NCBI GenBank assembly: GCA_016720905.1
Contig: JADKJT010000032.1
Location: forward strand, 1 to 20,969
Source: Gemmatimonadaceae bacterium
GTDB lineage: Bacteria > Gemmatimonadota > Gemmatimonadetes > Gemmatimonadales > Gemmatimonadaceae
Direction of reading: 5' to 3'
DNA: 20,969 nt
Position 1 is the stretch's first letter; each line of letters starts with the position of its first letter. The notes below the pieces were generated by a model that did not search any database, was not told the origin of the DNA, and saw nothing but the letters and a program-made list of their open reading frames with translations. This document shows positions 9,700-17,849 of this stretch, in pieces. The position numbers were made by a program, and so were the translations under genes.

Positions 9700-11198
9700 T
9701 CACTTGTTGACGCTCCGTGTTGCAGCGGTGTCCGTTGCCGATTTTCGCCGGTCCCGCTTCACACGGATCTCCCGATCGATGCCCAATCCCAGTTTCCCGA
9801 TGGCTTCCGCGCGGACCACCAACCACCGCGGCTCGGCGACGACGTCCAGCAACCGACCGGTGGATACGGTACCAGACAACGTGACACCGTCGGCCAAATC
9901 ACGATTGAGCGCCCGTTCGACGCGCGAGCGGGTTTCCTCCATGAGTGGCTCAATGGGGACGCGGGCTCGAGCGCGCAACTCGGTCACCATATCCCCCTTC
10001 TTGAGCCACGCCAGCCCGAGTACCAGGGCGTTGGCCGTGGCCACGTCAAAGTCGAGGTCAGGCACGGTGAGCATGCGGGCCACCGAATCCACTTGTGGCG
10101 TTCCCACAAAGTATGCGTCGCCACTGATGGCGCCGTCCATGCCCAGCGCCAGCACGACGCGGCCGTCGCCCAGCGGGTAGAGTCGCGCCTGTTTCACCGC
10201 GACTCGGCGTCCGAAGCGGCTGAAGTGTCGCCCGACGAGCTGTTTGGCCAGCAATGTGCTCGCCGCATCGTAGCCAAGCAGACCCTCCAGCAGCAGGTGG
10301 GCGCTGTCCAACCACCCGATTGGCCCGGTACCAACGGAGGGAGTGTCGTCGTGATTCTCGCCGGCTGCGGTCCGTACACCAGCAAAGGCCGCGCGAACAG
10401 GCGGACATCCGCGATCAGTGCGGTATCCTCAAGCCGCAATCCGCCCAGTCGAACCTGTTCCGGTGCCAGGACCAGCCAGAGACTGTCCTGGATGCGAATG
10501 CTCTTGTTGAGGAGATTGTACCAGCGCTCGACGCGCGCTCGCAGATCGAACGCGTGAATCTTGCGATCGACCGCGGGCAGTCGACTCTGCAGTTGCGGCC
10601 GAAGCGCGGCCACCACACGATCGGTGACGTCGATGTGGAACATCGTCACCCGACACGCATCGCGATCTGTCTCGGTGACCGGTCGCACGGATCGCACGCG
10701 TGATCGGGCGCGGATCTGCCAATCGGCATTCACTTCCAGATCGGTCGTGATGACGACGCGGACCCGCGGCCTGATACTGTCGATCCCACACGAGGCGCTG
10801 ACCGTGGGCCCGATCATGGGATTGTACCAGCCGCGTCCTTCGTACGAGACGATCGTCGATAGCGTGAGTCGAGTCCCATCGAACGCGACGTCGAATGGGG
10901 TGCGCGTGGCGGCGAAGGCGAACGCCTGCCGCTTGTTGGACGGGATCGTGATACGACGGGTCATGTCGCCAAACCGCCGGGGGACCGACTGTTCGAGCGC
11001 CGACAGCATCGGCTCCAGCGCATAGCTGATCGGTGCGTCGACGACCGATGGCGAGATGGGAGGAAGGACTTTGCGAGCCACTGGACCCGATCCCGGTGTG
11101 GCGGCGGCCGGCGCGGCGGGCGACAAGGCGCTACTCCCGCACGCGCCCAGGAGAATCGATCCGACAAGGCCTCCACCGACCACTGACATTGCACGCAT
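9700..11198 (-). CDS. DUF4403-family lipoprotein, one frameshift
   Basis: This is an exported lipoprotein of unknown function of about 500 residues. The signal ends in a lipobox (SILLGAC), followed by a proline/alanine-rich linker and PISYALEPMLSALEQSVPRRFGD, the typical opening of DUF4403. Later blocks are RARSRVRSVRPVTETDRDACRVTM, RIQDSLWLVLAPEQVRLGG, VGRHFSRFGRRVAVKQARLYPLGDGRVVLAL, and a C-terminus ending RSVNK at the stop at 9700. One frameshift near 10300 separates the two halves. The family is structurally related to lipid-binding tubular folds by general knowledge, so a role in envelope lipid handling is possible but not shown here. I chose the ATG at 11198; a TTG two codons upstream is also open. 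It is divergent from the dehydrogenase, 73 bp away, and lies directly upstream of the secreted barrel-like protein. Confidence 0.8.
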
Positions 11199-11271
11199 AC
11201 TCAATAGGTTACCCGATATCGTGCGAACGCACCATCCCTGCGGGCTCCGTCCACCTCAACCATACCACTCC

Positions 11272-12040
11272 ATGCATATCGATCTGGCCTCGCGTATTGC
11301 CGTCGTCACGGGCGGTGCGAACGGCATCGGTCTCGCGACGGCTCACCGCCTTGCCGCCAGCGGTGCCCGCGTGGCGATCTGGGATCGCGTGGCGAGTGCC
11401 GGGGCAGCAGCGGAGCGCGCGCTCATCACTGCGGGTGCGGATGCGCTCTTTGTGGAGACGGATGTCACCAGTCGTGTCAGCGTCGATCACGCGGTGGCCG
11501 CCACGTTGACGCGCTTCGGGGCGATTGACATTCTCATCAACAATGCCGGCATCACGCGCGACGCGCAGCTGGTGAAGGTGAAGGAGGGCACGGTAACCGG
11601 CGGCATGAGCGACGCCGAGTTCGACGATGTGGTGGCGGTGAATCTCAAGGGGGTATTCACCTGCACGCAGGCGGTCGTGCCGCACCTGCGCGCGCGGGGC
11701 GGACGGATCATCAACGCGTCGTCGGTGGTGGCCTTCAACGGGAACTTCGGGCAATCCAACTATGTCGCGACGAAGGCGAGGAATTGGCCTGACGCAGGTG
11801 TGGGCCGCGAGCTCGGTCGACGGAATATCACCGTGAACGCCGTGGCCCCGGATTCATTGCCACGGATATGACCCGAATGCCGCAAGTCGCCTCGACGGCA
11901 TGATGGCGCCACACCGGTGGGGTCGCCTTGGCACGCCGAGGACGTCGCCAACGCCTACTGTTTCCTTACGTCCCGATTTCGCCGCATTCATCAACGGCGC
12001 GGTGCTGCGGGTTGATGGCGGATTGGTCATTGGGACGTGA
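11272..12040 (+). CDS. Short-chain dehydrogenase/reductase (FabG-like), frameshifted
   Basis: An NAD(P)-dependent oxidoreductase, closest in feel to 3-oxoacyl-ACP or acetoacetyl-CoA reductases. The Rossmann glycine motif is TGGANGIGLA. Next are ILINNAGITRD, a catalytic Ser in INASSVVAFNG, the YxxxK pair in NYVATKA, and RNITVNAVAPG-like. The end RVDGGLVIG runs into a TGA at 12038-12040. Two or three shifts occur after the YxxxK (about 11785, 11860-11900 and 11960), and the 769-base span is not a multiple of three. The reconstructed length is about 255 residues, normal for the family. Substrate specificity cannot be told from sequence. Confidence 0.85.
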
Positions 12041-12043
12041 GGA

Positions 12044-12134
12044 AGTACCTAGTACTCAGTACCTAGTACTTAGTACCTAGTACTTAGTACCTAGTACTTA
12101 GTACCTAGTACTTGGTACTTGGTACTTGGTACTT
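12044..12134. repeat. Thirteen tandem 7-bp units with a GTAC core
   Basis: Units are AGTACCT and AGTACTT alternating (one AGTACTC), ending with three GGTACTT copies: 13 x 7 = 91 bp with no interruption. Neighbouring units also form short inverted repeats (AGTAC-CTA-GTACT), so either strand can fold. The array begins 3 bp after the dehydrogenase stop and ends 6 bp before the mtgA stop, filling the space between two convergent genes. Confidence 0.95.
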
Positions 12135-12140
12135 GTTCAC

Positions 12141-12836
12141 TCAGTCCTTTGGCGCCTCATACTGCATGCGTTCCATGATTGCGGCCGCGCGACGCGTGGC
12201 GATGGCTCCTCGAGGAGACCAGCGTTTGGGAGACGGCAGGATGGCGGCAAGCCGCGCGGCCTCGTCTCGTGAGAGTGACGCGGCGCTCTTGCCGAAATGC
12301 AGTTTCGCCGCCGCCTCCGCCCCGTACACGCTGGGGCCCCACTCGGCGAGGTTCAGGTACAGATCAAGGATGCGTTCCTTCGAGAGCAGCAATTCCAGCC
12401 AGACCGTCAGATAGAGTTCCAGGCCCTTCCTCACGTACGACCGGCCATTCCACAAGAAGAGATTCTTGGCTACTTGCTGAGTCAGCGTGGACGCGCCGCG
12501 CAATTTGCCGCCGCGTCTCCGGCGCTCGAGGGCCTTGTCGATCTCCACAAAGTCGATGCCGTGGTGCAGGTAGAAACGGTCATCTTCCGAGGCCAGCACG
12601 GCGCGGCGCAAGTTGGGCGAGAGCTTGGCGCGTGACACGGTGGTGTGTTTCGGCCAGATCGGGCGCGCGCCGGTGAACACGCGGGTGACTGTCTGTTGCA
12701 CCATGACCGAGGTCACCGGCGGCTGAATGACGGCCAGGAGCAGAATCATCGGCACGGGCGCCAGCAACATCAGCATGGTCCCGATGACGACACGCCGTGC
12801 GACGCGGCCCCATCGCGACGTCGGGCGTCGTGTCAT
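12141..12836 (-). CDS. mtgA: Monofunctional biosynthetic peptidoglycan transglycosylase
   Basis: A GT51 glycosyltransferase that polymerises lipid II into glycan strands at the inner membrane. It is one of the few intact frames. A membrane anchor (VVIGTMLMLLAPVPMILLLAVI) precedes the catalytic domain. Family motifs are AVLASEDDRFYLHHGID (catalytic Glu), KLRGASTLTQQVAKNLFL, RKGLELYLTVWLELLLSKERILDLYLNLAEWG (second Glu) and SLSRDEAARLAAILP. No transpeptidase domain follows, hence monofunctional. I take the ATG at 12836 (232 residues), preceded by GAGG at good spacing. The frame is open farther upstream to a TTG at 12941, which would overlap the upstream acyltransferase. Its neighbours are envelope genes. 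Confidence 0.92.
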   Translation of the reverse strand: MTRRPTSRWGRVARRVVIGTMLMLLAPVPMILLLAVIQPPVTSVMVQQTVTRVFTGARPIWPKHTTVSRAKLSPNLRRAVLASEDDRFYLHHGIDFVEIDKALERRRRGGKLRGASTLTQQVAKNLFLWNGRSYVRKGLELYLTVWLELLLSKERILDLYLNLAEWGPSVYGAEAAAKLHFGKSAASLSRDEAARLAAILPSPKRWSPRGAIATRRAAAIMERMQYEAPKD

Positions 12837-12892
12837 CGCCGCCCTCAGTCGCTGCGACCACCGCCCCGTGAACGGTTTGAACCGCAGGGCGC

Positions 12893-13665
12893 TCACGGTT
12901 CGCGTAAGTGCGCGGGGGTGTCCGGCGGTTGACGTCGCCAACGACGGTGCTGCCAGAAATACTGCTCGGGGTACCGCCGCACATACCGCTCCAGCATCTC
13001 CGTATACGCGAGCACGATCGCGTCGATGTCCGCCTCGCGATCCCGGTGGGCTGCCGGGACGGGATCGATCAGGACCGCATATTTGCCGTTTGCTTCTCGC
13101 ACGATGGCGACAAACAGCACGGGAACTTCAAAGCGCAGCGCAAAGACGGCGGGTCCACGAGGTGTTTTCGCGGGTCGACCGAAGAACGGGACAAAGGTGC
13201 TGGCCAGGCCGAGGGCGTCGTGGTCGCTGACAAACGCCACACAGCGATTATCGCGCAGCGACCGCGGTGTCCGGCGCACGGCATCTTTGTCGTGAATGAC
13301 TTCCATGCCGATCTTCCGCCGCGTCCGACTGACGTAGGCCTCGAAAATAGGGTTGGCCATTCCGCGCGCGACCACGTCAATCGGGATGCCGCGCGCGGCG
13401 AAATAGGCGCCGCCAAACTCCCAGTTGCCGAGGTGGCCGGTAAGCAGGAATCACCCCCGCGGCCGCCGGCAAGACTCTGCTCGACGTACTCCCAGCCTTC
13501 TACGCCGCGACGGATGCCGATGGGCTTGTAGACCAGCCGTCCGATACGACCTCCCACCCAGCTGGCGCCCCGCCATCCCAGTAATCGCAGCACGCCTACA
13601 ACGGCGCGGGTGGCCGCGTATTCCAGTCGGTGCGAAAGGGTCGGAGACTTGGCGTTGCTGGTCAT
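12893..13665 (-). CDS. LpxL/HtrB-like lipid A acyltransferase, internal deletion and frameshift
   Basis: A membrane-associated acyltransferase of the lipid A late-acylation family. The N-terminal part reads HRLEYAATRAVVGVLRLLGWRGASWVGGRIGRLVYKP. The catalytic HX4E motif HLGNWE lies at about 13419-13436 in a shifted frame. The C-terminal part is clean: VVARGMANPIFEAYVSRTRRKIG, FVSDHDALG, PAVFALRFEVPVLFVAIVR, YPEQYFWQHRRWR. Between IGIRRG and VEGWEYVEQ (near 13500-13508) the roughly 60-80 residues normally found between the N-terminal helix region and the catalytic block are missing, in frame. This is a real deletion or an assembly collapse. The start ATG is at 13665. It stands between ompA and mtgA, all on the minus strand. 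Confidence 0.8.
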
Positions 13666-13687
13666 GAACGGCGAAACATAACCAGAC

Positions 13688-13723
13688 GAGCGCCGCACCG
13701 ATCAGGGGATCGGCGCGGCGCTC
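13688..13723. terminator. Hairpin, 16-bp arms with one mismatch
   Basis: GAGCGCCGCACCGATC and a near-complementary arm flank AGGG. It lies 22 bp upstream of the acyltransferase ATG and downstream of the ompA hairpin. It is a second terminator or a 5'-UTR stem; no T-run follows. Confidence 0.45.
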
Positions 13724-13732
13724 GGGTACTCC

Positions 13733-13761
13733 AAGCCAGCGGCAGCAGGTGCCGCTGGCTT
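13733..13761 (-). terminator. ompA terminator hairpin
   Basis: Perfect 12-bp arms (AAGCCAGCGGCA and its complement) around a 5-base loop, beginning 11 bp after the ompA stop at 13772. The stem is strong and placed as a terminator, but without a clear U-tract. Confidence 0.65.
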
Positions 13762-13771
13762 GAATTCACAT

Positions 13772-14816
13772 TCAGTTCGTGAGCATGACCAGCACGCGGC
13801 GATTGGTCGCTCGACCGTTATCGGTGGTGTTCGGCGCAATCGGATCGGTCTCGCCGGCCGTGCGGGCATTGATGCGCGAATCGGCGACGCCCTTCGAGAC
13901 GAGATAGGCCTCTGGCCTGATCCAGGCACGATCCTGCCCAAGCTTCGTTGTATTTCTCGCTGCCAATGGCGTCGGTGTTACCGGTGACGTCGATGGTGCG
14001 TGCCGCGTTGGTGGGGGCAATCAGCGACTCAGCGATCTTGTCCAGGATGACCTTGGCTTCGGGCGTGATATCGCTCTTGTTGAATCCGAAGTTGATCGCG
14101 CCGATCACGATCGGGCGAGGCGACGGGCCAACGAGACGAACGGTGTCGATTCGCGAGATGAACTGGTGTCTCGCTGAATCCGCGTCACCGTGACGGTATC
14201 GTACTGAATACGGGGTTTCGGCGGGTTGGTGAAGAACGACAGGCTGAGGCCAGCCTGGGCGCCCAGATTGAGTCCCGTCGCCCGCGCGACCGGTTTCGCA
14301 TTGTCGTCGGCCGGCATGATAAAGGTGCCGGTTCCTTCCACGCGCGCCGACAGGCGGTTGTTCAGGATGAAGCGGAGACCAACCAATCCCTGCGGGCCAC
14401 CACCGCGTGGTGCGACCTGACGTACCCGACCGTAGGAGTGATATCCGTAGCCGGCACCCAACAGCAGTTTTACACGTTCGGCCAGCGGGTGATTGTACGT
14501 CATCCGGTACGACCACATGGCATCCGACACCTTGCGCAGCGAATCGCGTCCACTCTCGCCCGTCATCGGCTGATTCACGTCGGCGTCGGCATAGCTCAAC
14601 TCCAGCTCGGCCAGCCAGTTACGGAACGCGTAGATGCCGACGCGGCCACCAGCGCCCAAGGTCGGATCCAGCTTGAGGGTGTCCATGTACTTGGTGTAGC
14701 GACCAAACCCGCCAATTTCTGGCACCCTGTCGTTGAGCGTCAGCAGAGGCGGGAATTGCCAACGCCATCGCCGCAGCGATGACAGCGCCAAGCGTGAGGC
14801 TGCGTAGATTGCGCAT
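13772..14816 (-). CDS. OmpA-family outer membrane protein, frameshifted
   Basis: A signal peptide (RSLTLGAVIAAAMALAIPA, then SADAQ) leads into an N-terminal beta-barrel-like region with alternating strands (LGAGGRVGIYAFRNWLAELELSYADA, RVKLLLGAGYGYHSYGRV, LSARVEGTGTFIMP). The C-terminal OmpA peptidoglycan-binding domain follows: INFGFNKSDITPEAKVILDKIAESL, VTGNTDAIGSEKYNEA, LVSKGVADSRINAR, and GRATNRRVLVMLTN at the stop. The usual GHTD reads GNTD here, which may be a base error. Three frames must be joined, with shifts near 14760, 14130 and 13950. About 348 residues. It probably tethers the outer membrane to the wall. It is divergent from the CDF gene across a 34-bp palindrome and is followed by two hairpins. 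Confidence 0.87.
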
Positions 14817-14915
14817 GTTCGTCTCATTGAATTGGGAATGCTCCCGAACGCACAGGATCGCCAGCCATTTGGCGTGGTGCCCGACAACGTCGAAATTGCA
14901 TTCGCGTACTAACAA

Positions 14916-14949
14916 GTTCCTATTTACCAGATCATCTGGTAATAGGAAC
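14916..14949. promoter_or_regulatory. 34-bp palindrome between ompA and the CDF gene
   Basis: GTTCCTAT and TACCAGAT on the left mirror ATCTGGTA and ATAGGAAC on the right; the only departures are a central C and one extra T in the left arm. The inner 19 bases (14924-14942) are a perfect dyad. It is AT-richer than its surroundings and sits 33 bp before the likely CDF start and 100 bp before ompA. An operator for a dimeric regulator is the natural reading; a hairpin is the alternative. Confidence 0.6.
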
Positions 14950-14982
14950 ATACACTACTCCGCTGTCGGGAAGGCCCTTTCG

Positions 14983-15744
14983 GTGAAATCGTCGCGTCCG
15001 CTTCAACGTCTGGCACAGATGGGCTTGATCATCAACGCGCTTCTGGCTGGCGTCAAATTGGCGGCCGGTCTGGTCGGCAATTCCACGCATTGGTCGCTGA
15101 TGCCATTGAAAGCGCAACGGACTCGATCGGTTCGCTGGTGGTCCTCAGCGGACTCCGGATCGCGAATCGCTCGCCGGATGACCGCTATCCGTTCGGATAC
15201 GGTCGCGCCGAACCGTTAGCGGCGGCCACGGTGGCGGCACTCATGCTTGGCGCGGCCGCTGGCATTGCCATCGAGGCCATCCGGGAAATCCGGACGCCGC
15301 ACCACTCGCCCGCCGCGTTCACCCACGTGCTGGCGGCAGTCATTGTGATCAAGGAGGTGCTGGCCAGCCGTGTCCTTCAAGGCTGGCGAGGCCGCCGGCA
15401 GGTGTCGTGGTGGAAGCGGACGGCTGGCACCATCGTTCGACGCCATCACCTCCGCAGCCGCGTTTGTGGCATCAGTGTGGCCTTGATTGGGGGCCAGGGG
15501 GGAACTGGCCGATGATTGGGCCGTGTTGGTGGTTTACGGTATGATCTTCATCAACGGCACCAGGCTGTTGCGCAAGGCCATTCGCGACCTGATGGATCGG
15601 GCGCCTGATGCGCCACTCTTCAATGCGGTAAGCGACGCCGCGCGACAGACGCCTGGAGTTCTCGCCATTGAGAAGCTCAAGATTCGGAAGAGCGGCATGG
15701 GCCACTACGTGGACATTCACGTGCAGGCGCACGAGGGCACATGA
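14983..15744 (+). CDS. Cation diffusion facilitator transporter, frameshifted, short C-terminus
   Basis: A cytoplasmic-membrane divalent metal/proton antiporter (Zn, Fe, Co or Mn). Visible blocks are GLIINALLAGVKLAAGLVGNS, HALVADAIESATDSIGSLVVL (site-A His/Asp), YPFGYGRAEPLAAATVAALMLGAAAGIAIEAI, VVVEADGWHHRSDAITSAAAFVG (second-half His/Asp, across a shift near 15440), and DDWAVLVVYGMIFINGTRLLRKAIRDLMD. The cytoplasmic domain starts normally (GVLAIEKLKIRKSGMGHYVDIHVQA) but stops after HEGT, lacking the last 30-50 residues of the usual ferredoxin-like domain. The stop overlaps the next ATG (ATGA). GTG at 14983 is the likely start. About 254 residues with at least three shifts. Confidence 0.83.
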
Positions 15745-16163
15745 CGCCGCACCGAGGGGCACCAACCATTCACCATCTGGACCGGGCCGACTGCGAAGCG
15801 TTGCTGCGTCGACACCATGTCGGACGGTTGGCGTTCACGTTTCACGATCGGGTCGATATCGAACCGATTCACTATGTGTTCGAGGACGGCCATATCTTTG
15901 GCCGCACGAAATTCGGCACTAAGGTCAGCGTGCTGGCGCATCATCCGTGGGTGGCGTTCGAGGTGGATGAGGTGGATGGCCTGCACGCATGGCAGAGCGT
16001 CGTGGTGCATGGTCAGATCGTCTTTCCGGACCCCGAGGGCGCGCCGGTGGAGCATCGGCAGTATGCGCGTGGCGTTGCCACCTTGCGTCATCTGGTCCCG
16101 AGCGCGTTCACGTCCCACGATCCGACACCCGATCGGGATCTGGTTTTCGCCTTTTGTGCATGA
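15741..16163 (+). CDS. Pyridoxamine 5'-phosphate oxidase-fold protein (NimA-like)
   Basis: A 140-residue flavin-binding split-barrel protein with an intact frame. Motifs are LDRADCEALLRRHHVGRLAFTFHDRVDIEPIHYVFEDGHIFGRT, the usual N-terminal half of small PPOX or nitroimidazole-reductase-like proteins, then KVSVLAHHPWVAFEVDEVDGLHAWQSVVVHGQIVFPD. The His after PWVAF-type strands and the GR..F pattern are typical. The function is probably a flavin- or F420-dependent reductase, or flavin/heme sequestration; the exact substrate is not readable. It overlaps the upstream transporter by 4 bp and precedes PPK2 by 38 bp, so the three probably form one transcript. Confidence 0.85.
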   Translation: MTPHRGAPTIHHLDRADCEALLRRHHVGRLAFTFHDRVDIEPIHYVFEDGHIFGRTKFGTKVSVLAHHPWVAFEVDEVDGLHAWQSVVVHGQIVFPDPEGAPVEHRQYARGVATLRHLVPSAFTSHDPTPDRDLVFAFCA

Positions 16164-16201
16164 CCTCCCGGGTCGCGCCGCGATGTCGGGGGATACGGCG
16201 C

Positions 16202-17137
16202 ATGAGTAACGGCAACGGCAACGGCAGGAAGTGGGTGGTGCCTGACGCGCTCAAGTCGCTGCGTCTGGCGCCGGTCGATCGGGATGACCGCGTCAAGTTG
16301 GGCAGCAAGGCCGCGCTCGTTGATGACGCACCACCGCAGAAACTGATCGAGGACGCCACCCGCGCGCTGCTGGATCGACTGACCGCGCTGCAGGACGCGT
16401 TTCACGCCGATCGCCGGCATGCGCTGCTGCTGGTGCTGCAAGGACGTGACGCCTCGGGCAAGGACGGGGTGATCAGGACAGTCTATGGCGCCTTCAATCC
16501 CACGGGAGTGACGGTGGCGCCGTTCGACCCGACCACCCTCTGGAGTTGCGTCACGACTTTCTGGCGTGTGCATCAGGTCGTGCCGCCGCTGGGCACGGTC
16601 GGGGTGTTCAATCGCTCGCACTGAAGACGTGCTGCGGCGTCCGCGTGCGCAAGCCGGCGCGGAGTCGGTGGTGGCGGCCGCGGTACGCGCAGATTGTCGC
16701 CTTCGAGCGACCCTGGCCGACAACGGCGTGATTGTCCGCAGCATGCTGCACGTTTCGCGTGAAGAACAGGCCGGCGGGTTTCGCGAGCGGCTGGACGATC
16801 CGCGCAAGAACTGGAAGTTTCGCGTCGACGACCTGAAAGACCGGGGCTGTGGGACGACTACACGGAGGCCTACCGCGAGGCGCTGACCCGAGTGCAGTAC
16901 GCGAAAGGCCCCGTGGTTCGTGGTGCCCTCGGATGACAAGACGGTTCGCAACTTCCCGATTGCCCGCATGCTGCGGAAACGCTGGAGCAGCTGGATCCGC
17001 GATACCCGGAGATGGACCCGGCAGTGCGCGCGGCCGCACGGGTCTTCGGTAGACCTCGACACGGGTGGCAGTTCGCTTCGACCCGGGTGGTCGGTGGCTC
17101 AGGGGTGAGTAAGTTCTCGTTCCGTCCGCTTACTTGA
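16202..17137 (+). CDS. Polyphosphate kinase 2 family protein, frameshifted
   Basis: It transfers phosphate between polyphosphate and nucleotides in the cytoplasm. The N-terminus (after MSNGNGNGRKW) includes RLAPVDRDDRVKLGSKAAL. The Walker A is LQGRDASGKDGVI (about 16438-16475), followed by FNPTGVTVAPF and WRVHQVVPPLGTVGVFNRSHYEDVL across a shift. Later come ADNGVIVRSMLHVSREEQ, FRERLDDPRKNWKF, LWDDYTEAYREAL, PWFVVPSDDKTVRNF and LEQLDPRYPEMDPAVRAAARVFG. Close homologues often stop right after VFG; here the frame continues 30 codons to a TGA at 17135-17137, perhaps through a missing base. About 312 residues. Which nucleotide it prefers is not determinable. The tRNA starts 17 bp after the stop. 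Confidence 0.87.
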
Positions 17138-17153
17138 GGTTGGTCGGCTGCGA

Positions 17154-17227
17154 CGGGACGTGGCGCAGCCCGGTAGCGCACTTCCTTGGGGTGGAAGGGG
17201 TCGCAGGTTCAAATCCTGTCGTCCCGA
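17154..17227 (+). tRNA. tRNA-Pro, anticodon GGG
   Basis: The acceptor arms CGGGACG and CGTCCCG pair perfectly, with discriminator A. The D arm is GCGCAGCCCGGTAGCGC, the anticodon stem CTTCC/GGAAG holds the loop TTGGGGT (anticodon GGG), and the T arm contains GGTTCAAATCC. CCA is not encoded. It reads CCC and CCU codons. Confidence 0.95.
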
Positions 17228-17240
17228 TGGTGATAAGGCG

Positions 17241-17272
17241 AAACCTCGACCGCATTTCGGTCGAGGTTTTGT
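17241..17272 (+). terminator. Intrinsic terminator after tRNA-Pro
   Basis: AAACCTCGACCG pairs with CGGTCGAGGTTT around a 5-base loop, followed by TTGT. The A-tail/U-tail form and the position 13 bp after the tRNA make it a classical intrinsic terminator. Confidence 0.85.
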
Positions 17273-17279
17273 CATTTCG

Positions 17280-17703
17280 CGCCATCTTCGGCAGATGCAC
17301 TGCGGCTATTCCATTCAGTGACATCTCTCGCCGTCGGAGAAGTACGGGGCTGGCGTTCCACCGGGTTACCGGCTCCGGTTCGGCCTCTCCCGTTCCTGTA
17401 CGAAAGCACCGGAGTGGAGACCCGATCTACCAATCGGCTTGACGCGGTTCCCAGGAGCCGCGAACTCTTCGCGTTCCACCGGCCGAGTCGCGCTGGCCAA
17501 GTGACCGAGGCGGAACCGCTGTGGATGCCGCTGATTGACGGAAAGCCACATCCGTTTTCGTCCTGCGTCCTTCGACCCTGCGCACGCGGCTGACCGCAAT
17601 GCCTGCCGTCGACGGAACGATGGTTGTGGCCGGCTCAGGTAGGGCTTCGCTCGACGTGTTCTGGCGCAAGGACGACGGGCCGGTCTGGTCGCTTCTGGCG
17701 TGA
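17280..17703 (+). other. Stretch with no recognised gene; possible decayed coding remnant
   Basis: About 580 bp between the tRNA terminator and the SPFH gene hold no gene I recognise. The last part has coding character on the plus strand: RLTAMPAVDGTMVVAGSGR, then ASLDVFWRKDDGPVWSLLA, ending in TGA at 17701-17703. Joining frames upstream gives AEPLWMPLIDGK and PEWRPDLPIGLTRFPGAAN. It could be the frameshifted 3' part of an unknown protein or a relic. I can name no family, and the rest up to 17849 shows nothing clear. Confidence 0.25.
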
Positions 17704-17849
17704 AATGACCATCCAATCGGACTGGTGAAGCCAGGAAGCAGGCGTTACCGTAGCCCAATCGCAGCATCTTTGGGATCCTTTGCTCCCCTGGCGTGGGCGT
17801 AGGGACAAAATCCATTGTAGTGCGTATCGATCGATGCGCCGCGAGACCC

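Noticed and set aside
9394..10557. A 387-codon open plus-strand frame
   Set aside because: It lies antisense to the barrel-like and DUF4403 genes, is arginine- and proline-rich with no motifs, and crosses their boundary. It is a GC-driven shadow.
12044..12134. CRISPR array
   Set aside because: Units are 7 bp with no spacers and no cas genes nearby.
16088..17062. A 324-codon open minus-strand frame
   Set aside because: It is antisense to PPOX and PPK2, whose motifs are clear. Its own translation is low-complexity Arg/Ser-rich.
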